Position numbers and translations under genes: made by a program
The notes under the pieces: model-generated
The model's database searches: none
What the model saw: the letters and a program-made list of their open reading frames with translations, nothing else
Told to the model about the DNA's origin: nothing
Shown here: positions 23,213 through 34,724 of the stretch, one piece after another
Layout of the letters: the number at the start of each line of letters is the position of its first letter
Position numbering within the stretch: the stretch's first letter is position 1
Assembly (NCBI GenBank): GCA_037126765.1
Contig: JBBCBC010000034.1
Coordinates: forward strand, 15,560,691 to 15,624,690
Reading direction: 5' to 3'
Length of the DNA stretch: 64,000 bases
DNA from: Stenogyne calaminthoides
Lineage: Eukaryota; Streptophyta; Magnoliopsida; Lamiales; Lamiaceae

Positions 23213-24040
23213 TCAAAGACGTATGCGGACACCCCGGATCCTGATGTGTCCGAAATTGGGCTTGCGCCCCATCCACAATTCTCTCGGGGTTTTAGGTACC
23301 GATTTGGATGACACTAGGTTCAGAATATAAGCCGTTATTTCTAATGCGTAACCCCAGAACGATTTTGGTAAATCCGCATAACTCATCATTGACCTTACCA
23401 TTTCTAAAAGCGTTCTATTCTTTCGTTCTGCAACCCCGTTTTGTTGAGGGTACGGGTGCAGTTAATTGGGATGCAATCCCCACTTCCGATAGGTAGTTCA
23501 AAAATTCATCGCTGAGGTATTCGCCTCCACGATCAGATCGTAGAAACTTGATACTTTTTCCTTTATGATTCTCTGCTTGAGCCTTAAATTCTTTGAATTT
23601 ATCAAAGGTCTCAGATTTTTGCTTCATTAGGAAAATGTATCCGTAGCGTGAGTAATCATCGATAAAAGTAACGAAATACTCGTAGCCACCTCTAGCTTTG
23701 ATTTGCATTGGACCACACACATCGGTGTGAACGATTTCTAACACTTCTTTAGCTCTAAGCCCCTTGGCTCCAAATGCCCTCTTGGTCATTTTACCTTCCA
23801 AGCACGATTCGCAAGTCGAAAATGACTCAATTTGGAGAGACCCCAAAGAGCCATCTTTCACCAACCTTTGAATCCTTTTCGGGTTAATATGACCTAATCT
23901 TAGGTGCCAAAGAAGTGTCTCGTTCACGTCAGCCGAGCGCTTTCGTTTACAAGAAATAGTAGATGTGTTATAGGATGCATTTTGTGAGTGATGTGCACAG
24001 TTAATAATATAGAGATTGTTCCTCAAAGTTCCTGACGGAT
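23213..24040 (-). pseudogene. Copia-B integrase
   Basis: The minus strand reads LLWHLRLGHINPKRIQRLV with CESCLEGKMTKRAF (zinc-binding part), then EIVHTDVCGPMQ, FVTFIDDYSRYGYIF and FLRSDRGGEYLSDEF of the catalytic core. The reading slips near 23,440 and resumes as MVRSMMSYADLPKSFWGYALE. The position that should carry the third catalytic residue (QNGVAER-type) falls in the damaged stretch. Confidence 0.87.
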
Positions 24041-25015
24041 AATCACATCGCTATTTAAAAACAAGAACATCTTTATTAAAATGAACATAATATCCATCGA
24101 TAAACAATTTAGAATATAAATAAGGTTTTTTTAAAAAAATGGGAACATAAAGAACATCTCTTAAAATTAACTTCTTGTCTCCAAAAAGAGGCGGTGCGTC
24201 TCTCATCGCTTCACCGCCACTTTCAGAAGCATCGCTGGCGTGATGAGGATGTCACTTCTACTAAGTTGTCGTGAAGCAAACATGATAAGTGGATTCCGTA
24301 TCAACTACCCACAAATGAGAAGTGTACGATGCCAAACGAGGTTTTAACAACCTCGTGTAAGAATTACCTTTCTTTCCATTCCTTTTTGGGATTGGAACAG
24401 CCAACCTCCATTGTCCTTTACCTTGGTTTGAAGCACTTGCCCTCTAGATTTCATTGACACTACCAAAGATCCCTCATCTTACCATTGTCTTATGATTGAG
24501 TTTGGTCCTTATGACTTTTGGTTCTTCTTCTTTTTGCCTTCCCTTGACCTAGAAGATGAAGATGGACCACTTGCCGTCAAGGCTTGAGTTTTTGTGCCCC
24601 ATCAACGTCTCTGCCGCGACCAAAGCTTGCAACAAATCAGCTAGCGAAGCCAAAATGCTCAAAAACTTTTGGGCAGAGAGTGGAGTAGCAAATTGATCTG
24701 GGTCCTAGATCATAATCTGCACCCAGATCCTCAAGTTTGTTCAGATGGGCCATTAATCTTGAGGACGTAATCCCTTACGGGGTTGTCCTCCACCATTTTC
24801 AACGACAACATCTCTCTCATGGTGATTTGACGAGCCCCGCACTTTTGACTCGTCAGTAGGCTCATCTGAATTTTTGGTATGTCAAGAATCCACTTGTGCT
24901 CTTGTGCAGTTAGGACAATTATAATTTTTCATTTCCAATCAACAAAGTTTTCTCCGATGAGTTGGTTTTCTTTCAGTATATTGAACAGTGGATTAAAAGG
25001 TTACGACATACTGAA
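24041..25015 (-). pseudogene. Copia-B gag, heavily decayed
   Basis: Reading the minus strand from about 25,010, the phrase FNILKENQLIGENFVDWK is the standard gag start of this copia type. Further on, fragments resembling a Lys-rich linker and a zinc-knuckle region (about 24,360-24,600) can be made out across several frames. No long open frame remains. Confidence 0.65.
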
Positions 25016-26430
25016 CTGAAATAAACATACATCTTGTGTCAATGTCCGGATCAACACAAAATTAAATCACATAATTCGATCACATGATTCATATTAAAAT
25101 CTCAAAGAAAACATGAACATGCATCAGCCAACATCTCAAAACAGATTTAAATGAGCCTCGTGGGAGGGTCATCATTTAAATCACATTCAAGCAGGTTACA
25201 AACAAGAACAATTACAAACCTTTAATTAAAAATTAATAGTCGGCTCCCACTTGACCAATATAATATTGACAGGGACTTCGGAGAAGTATATAAATATAAA
25301 TTTTATACCTAAGTAATAACCATGATTAAATATAGAATTATTACTTCACTTTGATTGAGCCTCGTTGGAGGGTCATCGTCGCCACTAATAATAATTCACA
25401 ATCATCCTTTTGGGAATTTATTCATGTGAAAGCTATCTTTTGACCGTCCCGTAGGGGAATTTCTCCAAAAGATTTCACAAATAAATAAATCATGGAGGTC
25501 AAAATTAATTTGTGTCAAAGCAAATTAATTATTAAAACATACTTAGTAATTTTTTGAACTTGAGATTTTTCGTTGAGCAATTCTCAAGCAAACACATTTA
25601 AACAAATTAAATAAAGCACAAGAAAATACGGCAACAATAAATCAAGCAAAGCAGAAAATAAACACATTGGGCACAAATTATCCAACTGTCATGGTTTGAT
25701 TTTTTTTGTCTTAATTTTGAAGAAATGCCGTCTCGAATTTCTCCCACTCGTTCGTCTCGAACAGAACTCCGTCTTGAAAAGCCACACCAAGTAGCTCGCA
25801 GAACCGGGGATGCGCCGCATCGTGATCAAACTGCCATTGATCGGGCGATCATGCACCCGTCTTTATCTTGGCGGCGCGTCGCCGCATCGTATCGGCGAGC
25901 CTCGGCGACCTTAGCCCACCTTGGCGACCTCGGCGACCTTAACGCCTTGGCCTCGCGGCCATGCCTCGGCGACCCGCCTCGGGAAGATCGGCGGCATGCC
26001 GCCCGATCTGCCTTGGCGCTAGCGCCTCGGCGTCGCGTGAGGCTTCGAGACACGCAAGTGCCTCGCATTTTTAACACGTTTTTACAAGGGCGACGTTGTC
26101 CACTTACGGTTCCGGATCCGTCTTTAACTCGTCTCCATCTTTGATCAGGTTACAATTTATTTAACGAAAAAATAAATACCTTAAATCTAGACTAGTTTAT
26201 TACATTGAACAAATCAAATAACCTAATCTACTCGTGGATTTTCTCACGAGAAAAACAAATCCGAACGAGTCGAATTAAAAACCATTCATTCATACGCATG
26301 AAAATAAACACATTAAATACCATGATAATTGGATACCTACAAAACAGATCTAGCAATTCTACTATCCAATTTCAATTTAATGTCCAACAATTTAAATAAC
26401 AATTTAAAAAATCAGAGCTCGAAACCAGAC
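25016..26430 (-). other. Copia-B leader, including a GC-rich block
   Basis: Between gag and the primer-binding site lies about 1.4 kb without recognisable coding sequence. Most is AT-rich. About 25,795-26,075 is strikingly GC-rich and built from variants of CTCGGCGACCTTAGCC and GCCTCGGCG. The open frames on both strands there come from base composition and resemble no protein I know. Confidence 0.6.
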
Positions 26431-26441
26431 CTCTGATACCA
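26431..26441 (-). promoter_or_regulatory. Primer-binding site of Copia-B (initiator tRNA-Met type)
   Basis: The minus strand reads TGGTATCAGAG two bases after the 5' LTR end, the complement of the 3' end of plant initiator methionine tRNA used by most copia elements. Confidence 0.93.
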
Positions 26442-26443
26442 GT

Positions 26444-28148
26444 TGTTAGGGAAATCGGGGTGCCCGGATCTATTCTAGGTGATTATTTAAATACATATTT
26501 AAATTCAACAGTTAATTACTAGCATGAATTAATCCGAAATTAATTCAACATAATAATAAACAACATGCGTACACATAATTCATGTAAAACCTAAACATGC
26601 GGAACTAAGAGTTACAAAATTTCTAACCTCTTGAAGAATCAAACGGATGAATCGAACGGATGAATCAACCCAAGAGCCTTCCCAAATATATCCCCAATGT
26701 CCACGTGCGTTATTCGGTGGGAAGATTTCAACGAACGATATTAATGGAAAGAAAATAAAATATTTTGCTACCACCTTTGTGGATTTCTAATATTTCCAAC
26801 ACATGGAATTGTACTTGGGAATGAAGAGTTCATCCCCTATATATAGGGAGGAGGGGGGTGAAAATTAAGGTAGAAAATTAAGGAAGAAAGTCTTTTCTTG
26901 ATCTCCAAGAAATCTTGAATATATCTCCTATATTCTTTTCTCCTTAATTAAATTTTCCATAAAAATCTCCTTCCCTCTCTTCTACCTATGATATTTTCGA
27001 AAATTAACAAAATATAAGGAGTCAAGATTTGACTTCTTGAATTTATGGGATAATAATTATCTCTTTCCATAAAATATCTACAAGAAAATCAAGACAATCT
27101 TTTCTTCCTTTTATTCACATAATTTTCGAAAATTACTACTTGGAAATAAGGCAAGAATATTTTCTTCTATTTCTCATTAATTGGACTTCATTTTTGGGCT
27201 ATTTGGGGGGCCTTTAGGAGAATTAAGATTGGACCTCCAATGGACTATGAAGCTTTAATATTTCGGGCCAAATATTATTCAAGTCCATTAATATTAATTT
27301 ACTCCACTATAAAATTAATATTGAACTATCCATCTTAACCCATATTACTATTTCACATATAACATGGCTCCCGATCATTATTTCCCGCGTTTAAGATTAT
27401 CTTAGTCCATTAATTAATTAAGCCATTTGAACAAGCTTTATATTAATTAATATCTTTGTCCTTGGAGTAAAGACAAATTTCAACGTTATTATCCATGCCG
27501 AAAATAAATTTCCACTTGCAAGATTTGACATGATAAAGGATATGAGCCCACCAAGGAACAAATCAAGCAAGACGATTTTGCACGCGATTCTCCGTATTAA
27601 ATGTAAAGAATAGTCATGTATTTAATAATATTGCCCAAGATATAAGGTATCGAATCGCATTGACTCTCTTCCCATCATAAGTCAAAGCAATAGTTATTAA
27701 TTTCACACGATCCTATTTAAGGGGACGGAGATTAAGAAACAACGCACCAATCGAGGTCTAATTCTTGTATATTCATGCATCAAGAATTTGTCCTCCTGTG
27801 AGGTCCTCATTCAACAAGACCTAAATGAGCTAGTGTGATCCTTGGTCAAGACAGGACCAATGGGTCTCACACTTCAACCGATTCATGATGGTTCATTCAT
27901 TTCCATCTGGGGTTGTGAATTTGTACTTAATTACGAGGGTCGTTAATTTGATCTTCAAATGATCGGGTATCACCAAATTAACTACAACGAATGTCATCTT
28001 GTCTTATTGAACGGGTTTGCAATAAACATATATAACATTCATTCATATTTAATGCAACAATGATTAAATATTTATTTCAGCAAATTAAATAAGAAACTTC
28101 AGTTTGGTTATACAAAGTAAAAGCATACTTTTCAGTATAACCTCAACA
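26444..28148 (-). repeat. 5' LTR of Copia-B
   Basis: It is 1,705 bp and bounded by TGTTAGGGAAATC and CAGTATAACCTCAACA on the plus strand. On the minus strand a TATA-like sequence CTATATATAGG lies near 26,838-26,848, matching the TATA position of the two solo LTRs. Confidence 0.93.
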
Positions 28149-28153
28149 CATCT

Positions 28154-28960
28154 ATTTCGACCTCTAGTAAAAATTCTTCAGGTTCTGGCCCCATTCGCGG
28201 GTCGAGGTCGTCGTGGCTTCTCTTCTTACTGATAGTGGCATCTCTTCTTACTAGTCTTTTTGGTGTTCAGTTCCTTATCCACTATCAGTATGTGATTGCT
28301 AGATTTATGTGCAGAATTGAAATGAGACAGAATAAAGCAAACAACCCCTTGCATCCACTTGGTCGCCTTTAAAAGTACCGACCAACCCACTCTTGGTGGG
28401 GAACTTTACACAGAAATAAAATGCAGAGGACGCAGCCTCAAACTCATGCTCAAATGGCCTCCCAAGAAACCCATTATAGGTACTGGGGAGGTCGATTACA
28501 AGGAAATCGAGAAGCCTAGTGTTCCTAACTTTATCATCTAAAGTAGATACAAGTTTGATGGACAGGCGGATCATGCCGATCGGCTTCACGGTCGCATTCT
28601 CGAAGTTCTTCACAGAGTGGTCGCACGGGGTGATGTACGTGTCATATTCTCGAGTTGATCTAAAGTTTTCTTGAAGAGGATATTGCAGAATGCCCCTCCA
28701 TCGACAACAACCGGCATACAGCCATCCCCATGATGTTGGCCTTGATTACCAGAGGGTGGATGTTTGGGTAGATAATTTCAGCCTTGTCTTTTTCGTCGAA
28801 CTTGATCTTGTTGGTCTCCTCAGTTACAGTAAGGAGTGGTAGGACCATCTTTTGGGCGTTCTCCATTCCCCTGACTTCGGCCTTCATGCATTGTTTTGAC
28901 AAGGAGGTTGAAGAGAGACCTCCCACCATCCCGAGTGGGGATATTGTATGTATGACGCGA
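28154..28960 (-). pseudogene. Tat protease region
   Basis: The minus strand reads VLPLLTVTEETNKIKFDEKDK with HPLVIKANI, then a frameshift into MPVVVDGGAFCNIL (about 28,682-28,724). That is the aspartic protease active site, with DGGA where DGSS or DTGA is common. KPIGMIRLSIKLVSTL and FLVIDLPSTYNGFLGRP follow, typical of the Tat/gypsy protease to RT linker. It is flanked by Copia-B on one side and solo LTR 2 on the other. Confidence 0.82.
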
Positions 28961-28965
28961 CCTCC

Positions 28966-30808
28966 TGTTGGGATTATACTGAAAAGTATGCTTTTTACTT
29001 TGTATAATCGAAACTGAAGTTTCAGACTTATTTACTGAAATAAATTGTTTATCACTGATGCTTTAAATATGATTGAATGTTGCATATATTTATCGTGATA
29101 ATCGTTTCAATAATTCAGAAATGCGTTACATTGTAGTTAATTTAGTGATACCGGATCACGGAAGATTAAATTAACGGTCCTTGTAACTAAAAGTACGCCA
29201 TTCACTTACCTAGATGGAAATGAACAACCCATCATTTAAAGGTTGAGGTGTAAGGCTCGATTGGTTTGTCTTGACCAAGAGATTACACTAGTGCATGATC
29301 GATGATCGAATAGAACCTACAGGAGGATAAATTCTCCGAACCCAACAAGGAAGAATTAGACCTCGATTGGTTCGTTGTTTTTAATCTCCGTCCCCTTAAA
29401 TAGGATCACGTGGGATTGGTAACTATTGCTTTGACTTATCATGGGTAGCGAATCGGAGAGATTCAATACTTTTTATCTTGGGCAATATTATTGGTCACAT
29501 GTGATTGCTAAGATTTAATACGAAGAATCGTGCAAAGCACGCTTTGTTTGATTTGCCCCTTGGGAGGTTCATAAGCTTTATCATACCAAATCTTGCAAGT
29601 GGAATTCGCTTCCCGGATGGATAATAATGTTGAACCGTTCCTTGACCAAGGACAAAAAGATATTAATTAACGGAAAAGCTATTTCAAATGGCTTGAATTA
29701 ATTAATGGGCTAAATAATCTTAAACACGTAAAATAATAATAGGGAGTCATATTGATCGTAATATGGGTTAAGATGGATAATGCAATATTAATTATGTAGT
29801 GGGATTAATTAATATTTATGGGCTTGAATTATATTTTGGCTCAATATTAGATATTCAAGGTCCATTAGAAGGTCCAATCTTAATTCTCCTAAAGGCCCCC
29901 TGAGTAGCCCAACATATAGTCCATTAACTGAAAAGGTGATTAAAATAAAATAAATATTGTTGCTTAATTTTTCCTAAATATTTCGAAATTTATGGATAAA
30001 AGATGGAGAAAGATTTTCTTTGAATTTTGTTATGGAATGAAGATATGTATTCTTGAAATACAAGATTATCTCATTAAATTCAAGAAATCTCCCACTTGGT
30101 TATCTATATGGAATTTTCAAAATTTTTGAATATAATGGGCAAGAAAGATTTTCTTGATTTTCTTGAAAAAATATTATGGAAGAAATGTATTTCTTGAAAT
30201 ACAAGAATATCTCATAAATTCAAGAAGATCCAAATCTTGGAATCTTGCTTATTATTTTCGAAAAATCCATAATTAGAGGAGGTGGGATTTTTGTGGAATA
30301 TTTTAATTATGGGAAAAAGAATATAGGAGATATATTCAAGATTTCTTGGTGATCAAGAAAAGTCTTTTCCCACATTGATTTTCTATTGAAAAAATCGACC
30401 ACCTCTATCCTATAAATAGGGGATGATTGTTTCATTCCCAAGTACAATTCCATGTGCTAGAAAAATTAGTAAATCCACAAAGGTGGTGCAACAAAGTTTA
30501 TTTTTCCTTTTGTTAATTGTTCGACAAATGTCCTTCCACCGGATAGTTGAGCAAGGGCTAAGGGAATACTTGGGAAGTCCTTTTGGTTAGTCCGTCCAAG
30601 CGAATTCACTGCCATCCCGAGAGGTACGTTCACGTAAACTCGTTGATTCCACATGCGTAGGTTTTACGTGGCTTTTTATATGCATGATATGTTGTTACAA
30701 TTATTATTTGAATTAATATAGGATTAATTCATGCTAGTAATAATTAAAGAATTAAATTTGTATTTAAATATTCACCCCGAATAGATTTGTGCAACTCATT
30801 CCCCAACA
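28966..30808 (+). mobile_element. Solo LTR of the Copia-B family (copy 2), between Tat gag and protease
   Basis: It begins TGTTGGGATTATACTGAAAA and ends TCATTCCCCAACA. A perfect 5-bp duplication CCTCC lies at 28,961-28,965 and 30,809-30,813. At 1,843 bp it is longer than copy 1, with a partly repeated segment around 30,060-30,230 (TTCTTGAAATACAAGA twice). A TATA box CTATAAATAG lies at 30,410-30,419. Confidence 0.92.
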
Positions 30809-30813
30809 CCTCC

Positions 30814-32310
30814 CACACTTCGGGCATGGGAGGAACCGACAATTCTCCCTGATCGACCCCCAAGACTTGGTTTTCAGGAGCTTGCTCCCCTTGTCTGGGG
30901 CGGTAACCCTGCTGATGACCTTTCGCATTCCAGTCGTTGTTCTCCCGAGGAATCTTGACGAACTCATTTATACGACCATCTTCATATAGCTTCCAGAGTT
31001 GTTTCAGTAGGTCCCTACACTCGCTAGTGTAATGACCCTTTTGCGCATGATAATGACAGAAGTTGTTAGGGTTTTGCGTACTCTTGTCCTTGATGGGGCG
31101 AGGCGGATGGAGCATGTCTCGTCCCTGGATCTGGGTATAGACATGACCGGGAATCATACCTAAGCCCTCCATTAGTTTCACTGGGATGCTATCTTCAAAG
31201 GGCTTGAAGCTGTCGGGTGTCTTGTAGTAGCCCCCAATTTTCTTGGATTTTTTCTTCGGCTCCGCAACTTCCTTTGTCTCGGAGAGTCTGGACTCCAAGA
31301 GCTCCATTGTATGAATGAGGTCACTGGCCCACCTTAAGAAGTCTGCGTAGCTTGTCAGGTAATCGGTGGTCATACGCTGCCACAACTTGGTTCCCTTTCT
31401 GAGGCCGGAAACGCCCCCTAGTAGCTTTGCTTCATCCCCTATGGGATCACCTTCAAGGATGAGTCGGTCAATCCTTTCTACGTAGGATCGATCAGATTCG
31501 GTCTCGCCTTGTCGTGCGTTCATGAGTCGCTGCCTAGTCCCAGGTCGGGGAGCCAATGCGGTGAAATGGCTCAGGAACAATCTGGCGAGTTGTTCGAAAG
31601 TGTCCACCGAGTAGGGCGGAAGTGAGGTATACCACATGTGAGCCTAGTCGCTTAGGGTCAGTGAGAACAACCTACATTTGATCGCGTTAGATGCGCCCAT
31701 GGAGGCCATGAAGGAATTGTATTTTTCCACGTGGACCTTTGGATCTGAGTTCCCACTGTAGCGATCCAGCGCTGCTATGTGATTTTTCTCTGGGAGGGTG
31801 CCAGAGTAACTAGGGTCCCGAGTGGAGAATCTGGGATGATGAGGTTATTGTCTGTCCTCACTGGCCCATCCTGATTTTCCACTCATTCGAGGAATTGTTG
31901 GACCGTCCGGGCTAGCGCCGCGACCTGGACATCGCGATGATCCCCGAGGGGAAGACCACATTTCCGCCACCATGGTGGATAGTCGAGCTAGAGATAGGTC
32001 ACGCTCCACTTGGTCTGCATACCGAGGTTGGGACTGAGCCTCGTCCTCAAAGGCAATTGGGGCTTTCTGAGTCCCTTGATCCCCGAGGCGGTTAAACACA
32101 ATGTTTGACCCCACGGCCTTCTTTTGGAGTCGGTGGTTCCAGATGATGGCGTGCTTCGCTGGATCGTAGGCCACTTGGTCCGTTGAACGTCCCTTTCTGG
32201 TTAGGATGCCCTTTACCATTCGAAGTTTCGGCATCATGAGCGATCTTCTTGACTGGAGATTGTTCTTCTTCGTCGTCTAAGACGAGGCACTTCCTGTTGA
32301 GAATGGCCAT
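30814..32310 (-). pseudogene. Tat gag
   Basis: The longest open part reads MWYTSLPPYSVDTFEQLARLFLSHF with RQGETESDRSYVERIDRL, the retrotransposon gag domain of Tat/gypsy elements. A Lys-rich linker and a zinc-knuckle-like motif CHYHAQKGHYTSEC (about 31,010-31,055) follow. Upstream, in other frames, are HIAALDRYSGNSDPKVHVEKYNSFM-like sequence (about 31,700-31,790) and an acidic N-terminal part (LDDEEEQSPVKK). Stops at about 31,640 and 31,845 break the gene. Confidence 0.85.
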
Positions 32311-32529
32311 AACGTCCTTTGCGTCCTATGGTGTCTGAACAAGATTCCACAAATAAGGAGTGACTATCGGGGCCACCCATAGGGTGTGTTGAGAACTCTA
32401 GGATGCCTCGACACCGTTGCGAGCATCCGTTTCATTTCCAGCAGCATTACCTTAATTGATCGCCATTGCAAAATGGGTTTCAGATTGAGTGGGTCTCCTT
32501 ACGAATTTATGAAATTCTATAGAAAGAAG

Positions 32530-32548
32530 ATTCCCACAGACGGTGCCA
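32530..32548 (-). promoter_or_regulatory. Primer-binding site of the Tat element
   Basis: The minus strand reads TGGCACCGTCTGTGGGAA two bases after the 5' LTR. TGGCGCCGTCTGTGGGAA-type sequence in this place is typical of plant Tat and other gypsy elements. This also fixes the element's direction. Confidence 0.88.
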
Positions 32549-32550
32549 AT

Positions 32551-33266
32551 TATTGTATCCAGTTTACATTTTGGACCGAACGAACAATAATTCAGAGTTT
32601 GATAGTACGAAGAAGATGATCAAAGCAAATAAATTAAGCAAGAGATTTGGTGACCCGGTTCGTCTGTGAAATAGACTACGTCTGGGGGCATACAAGCCAG
32701 GTTTTTATGTATGTATATGCCTAAGAGCTAAGATTTTTCCATCATTTAGATTGCGTTATACAACTAATACTTATAGATTATAAATTAGGTCAAAGAGCCT
32801 CATGGGCTTTCTCGAGTAGCCCTCGGTGGCCGGCTGCTGGAAGAGTTATCCCGGGAAGGAAATGTCGTGACTCAGGGCGAGATCTTCGCTAACGGATACG
32901 TCTTTCATAGTTATCTCCTGGAAATCTGCTGCCTTGATTGTCACGAATCTATTCCATATCCACGACTTGCGACCACCTGTGGAGGTTGCTGGCAGATAGC
33001 CATTCTGGTTCGTTGGTTGGCGACCTGAAGTGCTCATGTTGTCTTGGAGGTCACTTGCTAATCCGAGGAACCCTATGTACAAGTCTCTTCCCGATCTGCT
33101 AATGGTGAACGGGAGCGTAATACCCTTAAGTCGGACATTTTGATTGTCCAGGCATGACTTTCTTTGGATTCTCCAGTGGTCGATCAATATTTGACCCGGG
33201 CGGACGGTGTATAGCGGGCTATGGGCTTTAACCCATCCCGAGAGTGGTTTTATCCTTGTTATAACA
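32551..33266 (-). repeat. 5' LTR of the Tat element
   Basis: It is 716 bp, TATTGTATCCAG to TTGTTATAACA on the plus strand. The outer base pair at the internal end has changed from TG to TA. It holds the intact (empty) version of the site used by the PIF/Harbinger-like element in the other LTR. Confidence 0.93.
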
Positions 33267-33271
33267 AGCGT

Positions 33272-34558
33272 CCTGGTATTGATTATTTTGAGACATTCAG
33301 CCCTGTTGTCAAACCGGCTACTGTCCGCATCGTTCTGAGTATAGCAATCTCTAGAAATTGGTCGTTGCAACAGTTTGATGTTAACAATGCCTTTCTTCAT
33401 GGTACTCTATCCGATGAAGTCTACATGGCACAACCTCCCGACTTTTTAGATCCGAATCATCCATCATTTGTATGCAAGCTACAAAAATCAATCTATGGTT
33501 TGAAGCAAGCACCCCGCACTTGGTATAATGCTCTTCGCACATTTCTCGTCTCTATGGGGTTCCTTTGCACTAAATCTGATGAGTCACTCTTTGTTTACAA
33601 TCATAAGGGTGTTACTGCATACTTTCTCGTATATATTGATGATCTCATTCTGACTAAAAATGATGATAGCTTCATATCTCGAGTAGTCAATGATCTAGCC
33701 ACTCAGTTCCGTGTCAAAGATCTAGGACCACTTTCTTACTTTCTAGGAGTTGAAGTTCTACGTAATTCTTCATCCTGTTTCCTGTCTCAAAGAAAGTATG
33801 TCATAGATCTGCTTGTTCGTCATAACATGCTTGATTCTAAGCTTGTTCAAACTCCACTCGTGTCTGGTGTGAAACTCTCTCTTCACGATAGTAGTGGTTC
33901 GCAAATGCATTTACATATCGCCAGGTCCTTAGGAGTCTTCAATACCTTCTTCTCACACGGTCTGACATCGCCTTTGTAGTAAATAAACTTTCACAGTTTA
34001 TGCATGCTCCAACAGAGGTACATTGGGGAGCTGTCAAACGTCTTCTAAGATATCTCAGTGGCACTCGCCATTATGCCCTACATCTTCGTCATGATTCTCC
34101 TTTATCACTACACTGTTTTTTAGATGCAGATTGGGCTAGGGATTGTGATGATAACACCTCAACTGGGGCCTTTATTATCTATCTTGGTGCTAATCCTATT
34201 TCTTGGAGCTCACGAAAACAACGTATTGTTGCTCGTTCATCCACTGAAGCCGAATATAGAGCAATTGCTACAGCCGCTACTGAGCTTCAATGGACTCGGT
34301 CCATATTATCTGAATTGGCCATTCCTCTTCCTTCATCTCCCGCGGTTCTCTATTGTGACAACATTGGGGCCACATATCTTTGTTCCAATCCGGTGTTCTA
34401 TTCTCGAATAAAACACATTACCATCGATTATCATTTCGTTCGAGTTTAGTAAAGAATTCTCAGCGTCGTGTCTCTTATGTCTCTTCAGTTGATCAATTAG
34501 CTGATGCTCTTTCCAAGTCACTACTGTGTCATCGTCTATCACTTCTTATGAGCTAGAT
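33272..34558 (+). pseudogene. Copia-A reverse transcriptase and RNase H, continuation after the gypsy insertion
   Basis: The frame resumes PGIDYFETFSPVVKPATV and carries LQQFDVNNAFLHGTL, EVYMAQPPDF, KSIYGLKQAPRTWY and the catalytic loop YFLVYIDDLIL, then GPLSYFLGVEV. A frameshift near 33,930-33,975 separates this from WGAVKRLLRYLSGTRHY, DADWARDCDDNTSTGAF and STEAEYRAIATAATEL of RNase H (34,000-34,449). The element is dead because of the insertion and the frameshifts. Confidence 0.92.
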
Positions 34559-34593
34559 TGGCGTTGTGAACCGTCCGCCATCTTGAGGGTGCG

Positions 34594-34724
34594 TATTAGG
34601 AGTAAATGTAAATATATATTGTACACTATCCCAAATCTGGTTCTCACTATATAGCTGAATACTTGTACATGTATTTATTCCCTGTCACTAGATCAATAAA
34701 TTATCTTTTGACTCATTCTCAACA
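34594..34724 (+). repeat. Probable 3' LTR of Copia-A
   Basis: A 131-bp stretch starts TATTAGGAGTAAATG (TG changed to TA) right after the purine tract and ends CATTCTCAACA. LTRs of 100-200 bp are usual for this kind of copia. There is no clear 5' partner to confirm it. Confidence 0.65.

Larger units (their letters stand above)
19529..28148 (-). mobile_element. Copia-B: complete Ty1/copia retrotransposon, minus strand
   Basis: Two LTRs (19,529-21,186 and 26,444-28,148) begin TGTT and end AACA, with a 5-bp CATCT duplication outside. On the minus strand the order is 5' LTR, primer-binding site, GC-rich leader, gag, integrase, RT, RNase H, polypurine tract and 3' LTR. The LTR matches the two solo LTRs in the same gypsy element, which are inserted in the opposite orientation. 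Coding parts carry frameshifts and stops, so this copy is inactive. Confidence 0.93.
8927..33266 (-). mobile_element. Ty3/gypsy LTR retrotransposon, Tat type, minus strand, with nested insertions
   Basis: LTRs at 8,927-10,858 and 32,551-33,266 both end in TTGTTATAACA on the plus strand (TGTTATAACA at the element's 5' end). They are flanked by a 5-bp AGCGT duplication. On the minus strand the order is LTR, primer-binding site, gag, protease, RT, RNase H with a second RNase H-like domain, and integrase. After these comes a long region with an antisense ORF, then the 3' LTR. The dual RNase H and the antisense ORF of the putative gypsy-type transposon family are hallmarks of the Tat lineage. Subtracting four insertions leaves roughly 11 kb of original element. 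Every coding block is broken by stops, frameshifts or insertions, so this copy is dead. Confidence 0.9.
5959..34724 (+). mobile_element. Copia-A: Ty1/copia retrotransposon, split by a 24.3-kb gypsy insertion
   Basis: Plus-strand gag, protease, integrase and the start of reverse transcriptase lie at 6,258-8,926. The same reverse transcriptase resumes in the correct order at 33,272 and continues through RNase H to about 34,558. The 3' end has a purine tract (CTTGAGGGTG) and a short 3' LTR. No convincing 5' LTR is seen. A degenerate primer-binding site (TTGGTACCATGAG, 6,054-6,066) and a TTTTG repeat before 5,959 and after 34,724 hint at the 5' boundary, which is tentative. The intervening DNA 8,927-33,266 is the gypsy element with its own nested insertions. 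Confidence 0.85.

Noticed and set aside
25725..26144. Arg/Ala-rich open frame as a gene
   Set aside because: It is a composition effect of the GC-rich Copia-B leader, open on both strands, with no recognised domain.
26431..26443. tRNA-like match TGGTATCAGAG
   Set aside because: It is a retrotransposon primer-binding site next to an LTR, not a tRNA gene; no cloverleaf surrounds it.
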